Of a stretch of 64,000 bases of DNA, positions 55,837 to 64,000 are shown piece by piece. How positions within the stretch are numbered: position 1 is the stretch's first letter; every line of letters starts with the position of its first letter. Location of the stretch: NCBI GenBank assembly GCA_022825135.1, contig JAJDYN010000014.1, positions 78,407-142,406 on the forward strand, given 5' to 3'. Both the position numbers and the translations under genes were made by a program. The notes beneath the pieces were generated by a model that did not search any database, had not been told where the DNA came from, and saw only the letters and a program-made list of their open reading frames with translations. The stretch is from Gemmatimonadota bacterium. GTDB taxonomy: Bacteria; Gemmatimonadota; Gemmatimonadetes; Longimicrobiales; Gaopeijiaceae.

Positions 55837-58835
55837 AAGACGTCACGTTCGCCACCAGTAACCCGGCGCCTCCAGGTCGCCGTGCGGCTTCGGTTCATGT
55901 CGCCGTCCTGGGCCTCGCCCTCCTGCTGGCCGCTCCCCTGGCCGCCCAGCAGGGCCAGATCACCGGTCTCGTCACCAACGCCGCCACCGGCCAGCCCATC
56001 TCCTCGGCCCAGGTGTTCATCCCCGAGCTGAACATGGGAGCCCTCTCGGCTTCCAACGGCCGCTACCTCCTGCTGGGCGTCAACGCCGGGACCCATACGG
56101 TCCGCGTCGAGCGCATCGGTTTCGCCGCCGCCACCACGGAGGTCACGGTCACGGTCGACCAGACCGCCGAGGCCAACTTCCAGCTCCAGGAGGTGGCCCT
56201 CAACCTCGACGAGATCGTGGTGACCGGAACCGGCGCGCCCACCCAGCGGCGCCGGCTGGGGCAGACCATCACCTCGGTCACCTCCGACGAGCTGGCGATC
56301 GCGCCCATCACCAGCCTTTCCGACGCGCTGGTGGGGCGGCTCGCCGGGGCCCGCGGCCTGATCTCGGGGGGTCAGACCGGCGCGGGCAGCGCCATCGTGC
56401 TGCGGGGCACGTCGAGCATCAGCCAGCGGCAGAGCCCGCTCATCTACGTGGACGGCGTGCGGATGGACAACGCAACCGAAGACGCGTCGTCCGCGACCAC
56501 CGACCGATTGCAGGACATCAACCCGCAGGACATCGACCGCGTGGAAGTCATCCGGGGCGCCGCCGCCGCCACCCTCTACGGCACCGAGGCATCGAGCGGG
56601 GTGATCCAGATCTTCACCAAGCGGGGGCAGACGGGCGCGCCGGTGTACGCCTTCTCCACCGACCTCCAGCACCTCGCCTTCCCGCGCGACTTCCCGGACA
56701 ACTGCGGATACAACCGTGCCGAGCATCAGCTCCTCTGCGACAGTCCCTGGGACGCGAATGCGGTGCTCGGGTACCACCAGAACTACAACCTTTCCGTTCG
56801 GGGCGGAACGCCAGGTCTGCGCTACTACCTGTCCGGACGTCTGATGGACGAGAGGAATCCCTCACCCAACAACGAACTGGCGAACCAGTCCGTTCGCGCT
56901 TCCTTCGATTTCACGCACACCGAGAAGCTGACCAGCCAGGTCGGGGTGAACGTCGTTCGGCGCAATCTCAGGACGGCCACCCCCGGCTGGGGCGACCTCT
57001 TCGGCAACCTCATGCTGGGGAATCCGCTGCGTGCGACCGAGACCAACCCCCACGGCGCCTACACGCCGCTCCTGGCCAGCCGCATTACGGAGAACTTCCA
57101 GGAATCCGTAAACACCATGCTGAACGGCTCGCTGGTCTACCAGTGGGCCGACGGCCTCAGCTCCACCCTGCAGGTAGGACACAACTTCATTGACTCGCGC
57201 TTCAGCGAGTTCTTTCCCCAGGGCGTGGTCGCGGAGTCGGTCACCGGCTACAAGCGGGTGAGAAATTCGAGGTTCGCCACCACGACGCTGGACTTCAGCA
57301 CCCACTGGGAAACGCAGATCAGCGACGGGATGGTCGGAAACCTGACCGTGGGCGGCCAGAGCTTCCGCGAGGTGCAGGCGTACGAGCTTGCCTCCGTGCG
57401 CGAGTTCGGCTCCCCTACCCTCAAGACCCTCAGCGGCGGCGCCCAGATTACGGGCGTCAGCGAAGGCTACGAGGAGGTCATCAACGCGGGCCTCTTCGTC
57501 CAGGGTCAGGTCGGGCTCGACGACCGGCTGTTCCTGACCGGCGGCGTGCGAGCGGACGGCAACTCGGCCTTCGGTGAGGACTTCGGCCTGCAGGTCTATC
57601 CCAAGGCCGGCGTATCCTGGGTCGTCTCCGAGTACGACTTCTGGAACGTCGGCTGGATGAACGAGTTGAGGCTGCGCGCGGCGCTGGGAGCCTCCGGCCT
57701 CCAGCCGGGCGCCTTCGACGCCCAGCGCACCTGGAGCCCTAACAGCAGCGTCATCGGCGGCTACCTGACGCCCCAGAACCTCGGCAACCCGGAACTCAAG
57801 CCCGAGCGTTCCACCGAGATCGAGATGGCGATCGAGGCGGGCCTGCTGGACGGCCGCTTCGGCATGGAACTGGTGTACTTCAACCAGACCACCAACGATG
57901 CCCTGCTTCCGGTGCCCCCGTCGCCCGGTGACGGGTTCACCGGCACCCAGTTGCGTAACCTGGGCACGCTCAAGTCGTGGGGGCTGGAACTCACCGCCGA
58001 CGCACGCCTGGTGCAGAGCCCCAGCTTTACGTGGGACCTGACGCTAAGCCCCACCTATCTGAAGCAGTGGGCGGACGACCTGGGCGGGCAGCCCGACCGG
58101 CGTCTCGGCAGCCGGCGCCGGTTCCATTCCCTGTACGAAGGGATGTGGCCCGGCATCTGGATCGCGCCCATCGTCGACCCCAACCAGCCCTACATCCTGT
58201 CCGGACCCATCGACGAGATCCGCAGCCGACGCGACATCGCTCCGAACATCCTGAAGGCGGCCGACGGGACCGACTCGCTGGCGGTGATCGGCAGACCTCA
58301 GCCCAACTGGACCGTCGACGTCCGCAGCGCCATGCAGTTCGGGAGCTTCACCTTCCGCAACATCTTCGAAGCCGCGGGCGGCTTCATCGTCTCCAACGAG
58401 ACCGACCACCTGCGCAACGCGCTGGGCAACGGCCCACTGGTGGCCACGCTGGAATATACGCTCAACGAACCCACCGCCACCGTCGAGGAGAAGCAGCGGC
58501 TGGTGGACGAGTATGGCCGCAAGCACAACGGGGTCATCACGAACACCGTCTATCCGGGCGACTACGTGCGCTGGGCCGAGCTCACGGTGTCCTGGCAGTT
58601 GCCGGACGCATTCGCCGAGCGCATCGCCGCCACCAGCGCGCAGGTCAGCGTGGGCGCCAAGAATCTGCACGTCTTCAGCGACTACCTGAGTTCGCCCAAG
58701 AACGGCTGGATCGACCCCGGTACCCGCGGCATCGAAGCGGGCACCGCCGGCGCCAGCTACTTCACCCAGAACGTCGACTACCTCAAGGTGCCGGCTCCGA
58801 GACGCATCGTCTTCTCCCTCAGGGCCCAGTTCTGA
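55833..58835 (+). CDS. SusC/RagA-family TonB-dependent outer-membrane transporter
   Basis: This is a 1000-residue outer-membrane receptor. A signal peptide ends at AAPLAAQQ; next come a carboxypeptidase-regulatory-like beta domain (GQITGLVTNAATGQPISSAQ), a TonB-box-like segment (LDEIVVTGTGAPT), the plug (DVVR-like YVDGVRMDNATED, INPQDIDRVEVIRGAAAATLYG) and a long beta barrel. It ends with the aromatic IVFSLRAQF expected of outer-membrane proteins. A perfect AGGAGG ribosome site precedes the ATG, and the stop of the DUF1592 gene overlaps it. SusD follows after 27 bp. Confidence 0.96.
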   Translation: MKDVTFATSNPAPPGRRAASVHVAVLGLALLLAAPLAAQQGQITGLVTNAATGQPISSAQVFIPELNMGALSASNGRYLLLGVNAGTHTVRVERIGFAAATTEVTVTVDQTAEANFQLQEVALNLDEIVVTGTGAPTQRRRLGQTITSVTSDELAIAPITSLSDALVGRLAGARGLISGGQTGAGSAIVLRGTSSISQRQSPLIYVDGVRMDNATEDASSATTDRLQDINPQDIDRVEVIRGAAAATLYGTEASSGVIQIFTKRGQTGAPVYAFSTDLQHLAFPRDFPDNCGYNRAEHQLLCDSPWDANAVLGYHQNYNLSVRGGTPGLRYYLSGRLMDERNPSPNNELANQSVRASFDFTHTEKLTSQVGVNVVRRNLRTATPGWGDLFGNLMLGNPLRATETNPHGAYTPLLASRITENFQESVNTMLNGSLVYQWADGLSSTLQVGHNFIDSRFSEFFPQGVVAESVTGYKRVRNSRFATTTLDFSTHWETQISDGMVGNLTVGGQSFREVQAYELASVREFGSPTLKTLSGGAQITGVSEGYEEVINAGLFVQGQVGLDDRLFLTGGVRADGNSAFGEDFGLQVYPKAGVSWVVSEYDFWNVGWMNELRLRAALGASGLQPGAFDAQRTWSPNSSVIGGYLTPQNLGNPELKPERSTEIEMAIEAGLLDGRFGMELVYFNQTTNDALLPVPPSPGDGFTGTQLRNLGTLKSWGLELTADARLVQSPSFTWDLTLSPTYLKQWADDLGGQPDRRLGSRRRFHSLYEGMWPGIWIAPIVDPNQPYILSGPIDEIRSRRDIAPNILKAADGTDSLAVIGRPQPNWTVDVRSAMQFGSFTFRNIFEAAGGFIVSNETDHLRNALGNGPLVATLEYTLNEPTATVEEKQRLVDEYGRKHNGVITNTVYPGDYVRWAELTVSWQLPDAFAERIAATSAQVSVGAKNLHVFSDYLSSPKNGWIDPGTRGIEAGTAGASYFTQNVDYLKVPAPRRIVFSLRAQF

Positions 58836-58862
58836 CCGGGCCCCGACCTGTGGAGGCAAGAG

Positions 58863-60293
58863 ATGAACATGCATGAGACACAAGGGAGGCGACGGATGAA
58901 TAATCGCATGGATAGTGCGATCGGAAGAACCATCGGAACCGGAGGACGCACGGGAGTCCTGGCCCTCGCCGCCGGACTACTGCTCACGGCAGCCACCGGG
59001 TGCAGCGACTTCCTCGAAGTCGACAACCCCGCAAGCCTTCTGGACGAGGACCTGGAACGAAAGGAGCTTCTGGGGACGCTGGCCAACACGCCGGAGGGCA
59101 ACCTCGCCGGCACCTACTCCAGCCTGCTGACACGCCATGGGCTCCTGAGCGACGAGCTGTTCCATCCCACCACGCAGCTCGAGAACATCGACGCCATGCG
59201 CGGAAACCGGCTCGCGTCCAATTCCGCGGTTGAAGGCCACTGGCGCGGGCTCGCGCAGGCGCGCTGGCTCGCGGACGAGGTGGCCGAACGCCTTTCTGCG
59301 GCCGGGGGCAACGACCTGGGCGTAGCACACGCGCACTTCTTCGGCGGGATGACCCGCATCACGATGGCGGATCACTACAACGTGATCGTGTACGGCGCGG
59401 AGGATCAGTTGCGTGGCCCGATCGACGTCATCGCGGAGTCCATCGAGCGCTTCCAGCAGGCGGCGCAGGTGGCGCAGTCCGCAGGGGACGCGAACTTCGC
59501 CGCGGCCGCGATGGGACAGGTCGCGCGCGCCTACCGCTCGCTCTACTACGAGCGCACCCACCTCCAGGGCACCATGGACCGCAGCCTGTTCGACCAGGCC
59601 GAATCGGCCGCCCGGCAGGCGCTCGCGACGGCCCCGGACTACAACTTCTCGCTGCGCTTCGGCGCCCCCGGCGGCTCCAACTCGGGAGCCTCCCTGGGAG
59701 GCCCTTACGGCGGGACCAACCGGATCGACGAGATCTATCTCTTCCTTCCCGACCCCGTGACCGGAGATTGGGATCCGCGCGTCCCGCACGAGGAAACGAC
59801 CCGCGAGGAGCCGCTCGGCACCAGCTCCTACAACCTGAAGTACACCGCGCGCGAAACACCGCTGCCGCTCAGCCGCGCCGCCGAGGCGATGCTCATCATC
59901 GCCGAATCCCGCTTGCTGGCCGGCGACCTCGCTGGCGCGGTCGAGTGGATCAACAACACCCGCGCGGCGGCGAGAACCCGGACGATGTCATCCGACTGGG
60001 GAGATGCGTCGCGCGGCTGGCCGCCCATGGGGCATGCGATCTCCGACCTGCGGGACTTCGCGAGCATGGACGCGGACGAGATCATGGCCCAGCTGCAGCA
60101 CGAGCGCAGAGCCGAGTTCTGGATGGAGATGCGGCGCTGGCAGGACATGCGCTACTACGAGATCTTCCCCTACCGCTGGTTCGACCAGAACAAGGCGATG
60201 GGGATTCATCTGCGTTGGCCGCCCTCCCCGGAGGACGTGAATGCCAACCCCAACCTCACCAACGAAATCGCGCAAAGGCTCTATACGAACTGA
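58863..60293 (+). CDS. SusD/RagB-family surface lipoprotein
   Basis: This 476-residue protein is the nutrient-binding lipoprotein lid of the SusC pore. The lipobox LLTAATGCSDF gives Cys47 as the lipidation site. The body is helical with TPR-like parts (AAQVAQSAGDANFAAAAMGQVARAYRSL, AEAMLIIAESRLLAGDLAGAVEWIN) and ends with the SusD-type LQHERRAEFWMEMRRWQDMRYY. GGAGG lies six bases before the ATG; a start at 58896 (MNNRMDS) is possible. Together with SusC it forms an uptake pair. Confidence 0.94.
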   Translation: MNMHETQGRRRMNNRMDSAIGRTIGTGGRTGVLALAAGLLLTAATGCSDFLEVDNPASLLDEDLERKELLGTLANTPEGNLAGTYSSLLTRHGLLSDELFHPTTQLENIDAMRGNRLASNSAVEGHWRGLAQARWLADEVAERLSAAGGNDLGVAHAHFFGGMTRITMADHYNVIVYGAEDQLRGPIDVIAESIERFQQAAQVAQSAGDANFAAAAMGQVARAYRSLYYERTHLQGTMDRSLFDQAESAARQALATAPDYNFSLRFGAPGGSNSGASLGGPYGGTNRIDEIYLFLPDPVTGDWDPRVPHEETTREEPLGTSSYNLKYTARETPLPLSRAAEAMLIIAESRLLAGDLAGAVEWINNTRAAARTRTMSSDWGDASRGWPPMGHAISDLRDFASMDADEIMAQLQHERRAEFWMEMRRWQDMRYYEIFPYRWFDQNKAMGIHLRWPPSPEDVNANPNLTNEIAQRLYTN

Positions 60294-60318
60294 GTCGCCG
60301 GATGGAGGAACCTCGTCC

Positions 60319-61740
60319 ATGAATTTCATCACCGGAAGACACCTTTCGCGCCGCACCTTCGTGAAGGGCGCCGGAGCCTCCGTTGCACTGCCCCTGCTCG
60401 ACGCCATGGTTCCCGCGGGCAGGCCCTGGAGCGATGCGGCCCAGTCGCGGTTCACGCGGCTGGTGTGCGTCGAGGAGTCGATGGGGTGCGCGGGCGGCAA
60501 CGACTGGGGGGACGCGCAGAACCTGTTCGCACCGGCGAGGGCCGGACGTGATTTCGAGCTGAAGGCGGAGAGCCAGCTCAAGCCGCTGGAGGCCTACCGC
60601 GACTACCTGACCATCGTCAGCAACACCGACGTGCGCATGGCGGAGCCCTACCGGGCCGAGGAGATCGGTGGCGACCACGACCGCTCCACGGCGGTCTTCC
60701 TCACCCAGGCCCATCCGCTGCAGACCCAGGCCGACGTCTACCTGGGCAAGTCGCTGGACCAGGTGCACGCGGACCGCTTCGGGCAGGACACCGCCCTGCC
60801 CTCCCTCGAGATCACTACCGAGCAGATGGACCGCGGGGGCGGGTGCGCCTACAACTACCACTGCGCGTACACGACCACCCTGGCGTGGGCGTCGCCCACC
60901 CAGCCGCTTCCGGCGATCCGCGAGCCCCGGCGGGTGTTCGAGCAACTGTTCGGCGCCGGCGACTCCCCGGCCGACCGCGCCGTGCGGCTGCGCAACAGCC
61001 AGAGCCTGCTCGACTGGGTGCTGGTGGAACTGAACGACCTGAAGCGAGAGCTGGGAGCGCTGGACCGGCAGGCGCTCGATCAATACGCCACGCACATCCG
61101 CGAGCTCGAGCGGCGCATCGAGTTGGTGGAGGCGCAGAACTCGAGCGGCGAGGAGCGGCAGATGCCGGAGGCGCCGTCGGGCATTCCGGACCGCTGGGAG
61201 GACCACATGCGGCTGATGTTCGACCTGCAGGTGCTCGCCCTGCAGGCCGACCTGACCCGGGTCATCACCTTCAAGACGGGCTTCGACCTTCAGAACAGCA
61301 CCTTCCCCGACAGCGGCACCAGCAAGTCGTTCCACGCGGCGTCGCACCACGGCAACGTGCCCTCCGCCGTGATGGAGTTCAACGTCATCAACACCTATCG
61401 CCTGGGGCAGATGGCGTACTTCCTCGAGAAGATGAAGAACACCATGGAGGGCGAGGCGTCGCTGCTCGACAAGACGGCCATCATCTGGGGCTCCCCGATG
61501 GGAGACCCCAACCTGCACAACCACCGGCGCTGCCCGCTCCTGCTCATGGGCCACGCCAATGGTGCGCTGGAAGGCAATCTGCATCTGAGGGCACCCAGGG
61601 GGACGCCGATGGCCAACGTCTTCGTGAGCCTGATGCAGCGCATCGGGCACGACGACATGCGCGCTTTCGGGGACAGCACGGGCGAGTTCCCGCTCAGCTT
61701 TCCGGCCGGCCGGTCGGTGAGCACGCGGAGGGAACCATGA
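60319..61740 (+). CDS. DUF1552 protein with Tat signal
   Basis: This 473-residue protein begins with a twin-arginine motif and hydrophobic region (SRRTFVKGAGASVALPLLDAM), so it is likely folded before export. The remaining sequence matches the DUF1552 pattern (GNDWGDAQNLF, HDRSTAVFLTQAHP, YGKSLDQVHADRFGQ-like, FKTGFDLQNSTFPDSG). DUF1552 proteins commonly accompany DUF1592 genes and may resemble alkaline-phosphatase-like or sulfatase-like hydrolases, but the activity is unproved. It sits 25 bp after susD and overlaps the ankyrin gene (ATGA). Confidence 0.9.
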   Translation: MNFITGRHLSRRTFVKGAGASVALPLLDAMVPAGRPWSDAAQSRFTRLVCVEESMGCAGGNDWGDAQNLFAPARAGRDFELKAESQLKPLEAYRDYLTIVSNTDVRMAEPYRAEEIGGDHDRSTAVFLTQAHPLQTQADVYLGKSLDQVHADRFGQDTALPSLEITTEQMDRGGGCAYNYHCAYTTTLAWASPTQPLPAIREPRRVFEQLFGAGDSPADRAVRLRNSQSLLDWVLVELNDLKRELGALDRQALDQYATHIRELERRIELVEAQNSSGEERQMPEAPSGIPDRWEDHMRLMFDLQVLALQADLTRVITFKTGFDLQNSTFPDSGTSKSFHAASHHGNVPSAVMEFNVINTYRLGQMAYFLEKMKNTMEGEASLLDKTAIIWGSPMGDPNLHNHRRCPLLLMGHANGALEGNLHLRAPRGTPMANVFVSLMQRIGHDDMRAFGDSTGEFPLSFPAGRSVSTRREP

Positions 61741-63689
61741 GGCCCGGACGCGGGATGGGGGCCGCGGGCGCGGTTCTGGCGGTCGTTCTGGCCGCGGGCG
61801 CGGCGCCCCCGCAGGATGGGTTGCTGGATGCGGCCAGGCGCGGCGACGCGGATGAGGTGCGGGCTTTGCTGGAGGACGGCGCGGATCCCGACTTCGCACA
61901 GGGAGACGGCCTGACGGCGTTGCACCTGGCCGCCCGCGAAGGTCACCTGGAGATCGTGGACATCCTGCTCGGCGCCGGGGCCGAGACGGGGGCGGCAACG
62001 CGCATCGGCGACTACACGCCCTTGCACCTCGCCGGCGGCGCGGGACACGCGGATGTAGTGGGCGCGCTCCTGGGCGCGGGCGCCGACCCGGGGGCGGTGA
62101 CCACCTCGAGCGGCGTGACCCCCCTCCACCTGGCGGCAGAGGCGCGCGGCGGCGAAGACGCGGTCCGCGTGCTGCTTGAACACGGCGCACCGGTGAACGC
62201 ACGCGAGAAATCGGCCGGACAGACGCCCCTGATGTTCGCCGCCGCCGCCGGGCGCGCGGCCTCCGCGGCCGAACTGCTGACGTACGGCGCCGATCCCTCG
62301 ATGGCCACCGAGGCAGGGGACGTGCTGCGTCGCATGGCGATCAGCAGGGCGGCCCAGGGACGTCTGCTGGAGGCGCTGTCCGAGATCCAGCGGGCAACCG
62401 AGGGCGGGACCGCCAGGGAGCCGACCGCCGCCGAAGTGCAGGCCGCGCTCGCCGTGCAGCGCGAATTTCTCGCCTCGGAGGAGCTGCAGGAACAGTTGGC
62501 CGACTTTCACCCCGACGACCTTGCCAGCGTGGTGCCCGCGTGGGACACGCCCGCCGGCTACGTCAGCGAGAACGAGATCGTCCGGCGGCCCATGTACGAA
62601 ACCCTGGTCGGCAGGACGGGCGGCATGACCGCCCTGCTGCACGCCGCCCGCGAGGGCCACCTGGAGGCTGCGCGGGTGCTCCTGGACGGCGGCGCCGACA
62701 TCGACCAGGTCGGCGGCGACGGGGCCAGCCCGCTCACCATCGCCGCGCTAAACGGCCAGTTCGACATGGCGATGCTGCTCATCGAACGCGGCGCCGACCC
62801 CGACCTGGCCACCCACACCGACGGCATCGCTCCCCTGTTCGCGGTGCTCCAGACCCAGTGGGCCTTCAAGTTCACCGACCACCCCCATCCGCGCGCGCAC
62901 GACAACCAGGCGACCACGCACATGGATGTCCTCAACGCGCTTCTGGCGGCGGGCGCCGACCCCAACGCGCCAATCCGCACACACTTGTGGTACTCCGATT
63001 TCCTGCGCGGCAAGCTGGGGCTGAACCTGACCGGGGCCACTCCCTTCTGGCGGGCGGCGCTGGCCCAGGACCTGCCCGCCATGAAAGCGCTGGTGGCGCA
63101 CGGAGCCGATCCGGACCTGCCCACCACCTGGCCGGAGCCGGGGATGCGCGAGGGACGCCAGAACGACGGGCGCCTGCAGGAGGATTCCGGGCTCCCCATG
63201 ATCCCCGAGGGGACCCCCAACATGTACCCCGTCCACGCGGCCGCGGGAGGCGGATACATGGGGCTCGGCGCGTTTCTGATGAACCACGTGCCGAACAACT
63301 TCCTCAACACCGTGAAGTACCTGGTCGAGGAGCATGGCGCCGACGTCAACCTCCCCGACTCGTGGGGATACACGCCGCTGCACTACGCCTCGGTGCGGGG
63401 CGGCAACGACCTCATCGAGTACCTGGTGTCGAAGGGCGCCGATGTGGGTGCGATCAGCCGGCTGGGCCAGTCCACCGCGGACATGGCGCGCGGCGGACGG
63501 GCGGGGTACTTCTCGCGGCCGTCCTACCCCGAGACCGTGGACCTGCTCGTGGGCCTCGGATCGGAGCTGAGGTGCCTCAACACCCACTTCCGGGGCACCG
63601 GCGACTTCTGCCCGGGGGCGGGGGTGGAGGCGTTCGACACGCAAGGTCCTCCCGGGGGGCGGAATCGGCCGCCGGGCGGAATGCGGTGA
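61737..63689 (+). CDS. Exported ankyrin-repeat protein
   Basis: This 650-residue protein has a short signal (AAGAVLAVVLAAGAAPPQ) and at least eight ankyrin repeats: TALHLAAREGHLEIVDILLGAGA, then YTPLHLAGGAGHADVV, TPLHLAAEARGGEDAV, TALLHAAREGHLEAARVLL, and YTPLHYASVRGGNDLIEYLV among others. An intervening linker about residues 185-290 is less regular. The mature protein is probably a periplasmic or surface scaffold that holds its cluster partners. The ATG overlaps the DUF1552 stop. Confidence 0.92.
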   Translation: MRPGRGMGAAGAVLAVVLAAGAAPPQDGLLDAARRGDADEVRALLEDGADPDFAQGDGLTALHLAAREGHLEIVDILLGAGAETGAATRIGDYTPLHLAGGAGHADVVGALLGAGADPGAVTTSSGVTPLHLAAEARGGEDAVRVLLEHGAPVNAREKSAGQTPLMFAAAAGRAASAAELLTYGADPSMATEAGDVLRRMAISRAAQGRLLEALSEIQRATEGGTAREPTAAEVQAALAVQREFLASEELQEQLADFHPDDLASVVPAWDTPAGYVSENEIVRRPMYETLVGRTGGMTALLHAAREGHLEAARVLLDGGADIDQVGGDGASPLTIAALNGQFDMAMLLIERGADPDLATHTDGIAPLFAVLQTQWAFKFTDHPHPRAHDNQATTHMDVLNALLAAGADPNAPIRTHLWYSDFLRGKLGLNLTGATPFWRAALAQDLPAMKALVAHGADPDLPTTWPEPGMREGRQNDGRLQEDSGLPMIPEGTPNMYPVHAAAGGGYMGLGAFLMNHVPNNFLNTVKYLVEEHGADVNLPDSWGYTPLHYASVRGGNDLIEYLVSKGADVGAISRLGQSTADMARGGRAGYFSRPSYPETVDLLVGLGSELRCLNTHFRGTGDFCPGAGVEAFDTQGPPGGRNRPPGGMR

Positions 63690-64000
63690 GCCCCCCGGAA
63701 GCAGCGAGATAGCGGGCGCGCCGCCCTCCCCGCGGCAACAGCGCGGACGGACCGGAGTTGGAGGCCTGCGACGTTTGACGGGCGCGCGCACGAAACCCCT
63801 GTCGCATGCCGGTCTGCTTGACCGGAGTTGACCGGAGGTGGAGACCTGCCCGGTGGCTGCGTGCCGGCTACCCGACCGGTGGCCTGCCGGGCGGCCGCCT
63901 CCGGGCCGGCGCCGGGGGTGGGCCCGAGGACCGGGGCGGAGGACCCGACCGCGCGGATGGAGGTGGCCGGGTCCCGGGGGAGCTGCCCGGGCTCGACCCG
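63690..64000. other. GC-rich tail of the window with short repeats
   Basis: This is a 311-bp stretch after the ankyrin gene. It contains the repeated GACCGGAGTTG motif described at 63750-63850. I see no convincing gene; a reading frame entering from beyond the window on the minus strand cannot be excluded. Confidence 0.5.
63750..63850. repeat. Imperfect 21-bp direct repeats
   Basis: A 21-bp unit starting GACCGGAGTTG at 63750-63770 recurs with three differences at 63830-63850 (starting GACCGGAGGTG). A half unit (GACCGGAGTTG) lies at 63820-63830. The purpose is unknown. Confidence 0.5.

Overview
The window is 64 kb of very GC-rich bacterial chromosome, densely packed and carrying about 47 protein genes. 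Many genes are translationally coupled by ATGA, GTGA, TTGA or CTGA stop-start overlaps. The gene mix suggests a member of Gemmatimonadota or a neighbouring lineage: menaquinone methyltransferase, SusC/SusD with DUF1592 and DUF1552 proteins, M16 peptidase pairs, an S9 peptidase and ECF sigma/anti-sigma envelope modules. This placement is inferred from gene content; there is no rRNA or marker tree behind it. I found no tRNA, rRNA, CRISPR array, insertion sequence or prophage.

Layout. 1-2438 (minus): glmS (cut by the window edge) and glmM, for amino-sugar and cell-wall precursors. 2548-10558 (plus): a trans-sulfuration enzyme, an M48 protease, purD, a YbjQ-like protein, mutM with a CTG start, and an active/inactive M16 peptidase pair. 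10591-11322 (minus): menG. 11358-15818 (plus): an envelope-stress-like operon with an ECF sigma factor, an anti-sigma factor carrying a duplicated zinc module, a polymer-forming membrane protein, a toast-rack-like protein and a small membrane protein. 15828-17503 (minus): Fe-S genes (NifU-type scaffold, Mrp) and a small unknown. 17602-22167 (minus): a polysaccharide operon (glycosyltransferase, YfhO-like, flippase-like). 22497-24985 (plus): pruA and proC. 25073-32244 (minus): ROK kinase, PfkB kinase, two STAS/HATPase switch proteins, a second trans-sulfuration enzyme and an S45 acylase.

32329-36617 (minus) holds the most notable find. A thioredoxin-fold/ArsC-like gene has an in-frame TGA inside a UxxC motif, followed by a hairpin that fits the bacterial SECIS model, so it is a predicted selenoprotein. 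It is coupled to a homocysteine S-methyltransferase and followed by threonine aldolase and lepA. 36979-46326 holds a secreted helical-repeat protein, a phosphofructokinase, a membrane MutS-like ATPase, an S9 peptidase, and a cytochrome P450 divergent from a kynureninase-like enzyme. 46374-53136 holds an RND pump, a secreted glycosidase and a MazF-type toxin-antitoxin pair.

53389-63689 (plus) is a five-gene block: a c-type-cytochrome-like DUF1592 protein, SusC, SusD, a Tat-exported DUF1552 protein and a secreted ankyrin protein. Tight coupling suggests one outer-membrane and periplasmic uptake or oxidation system of unknown substrate. A second theme of the window is use of CTG as a start codon: at least three, probably four genes have no other sensible start, and standard gene callers would truncate or mis-start them.
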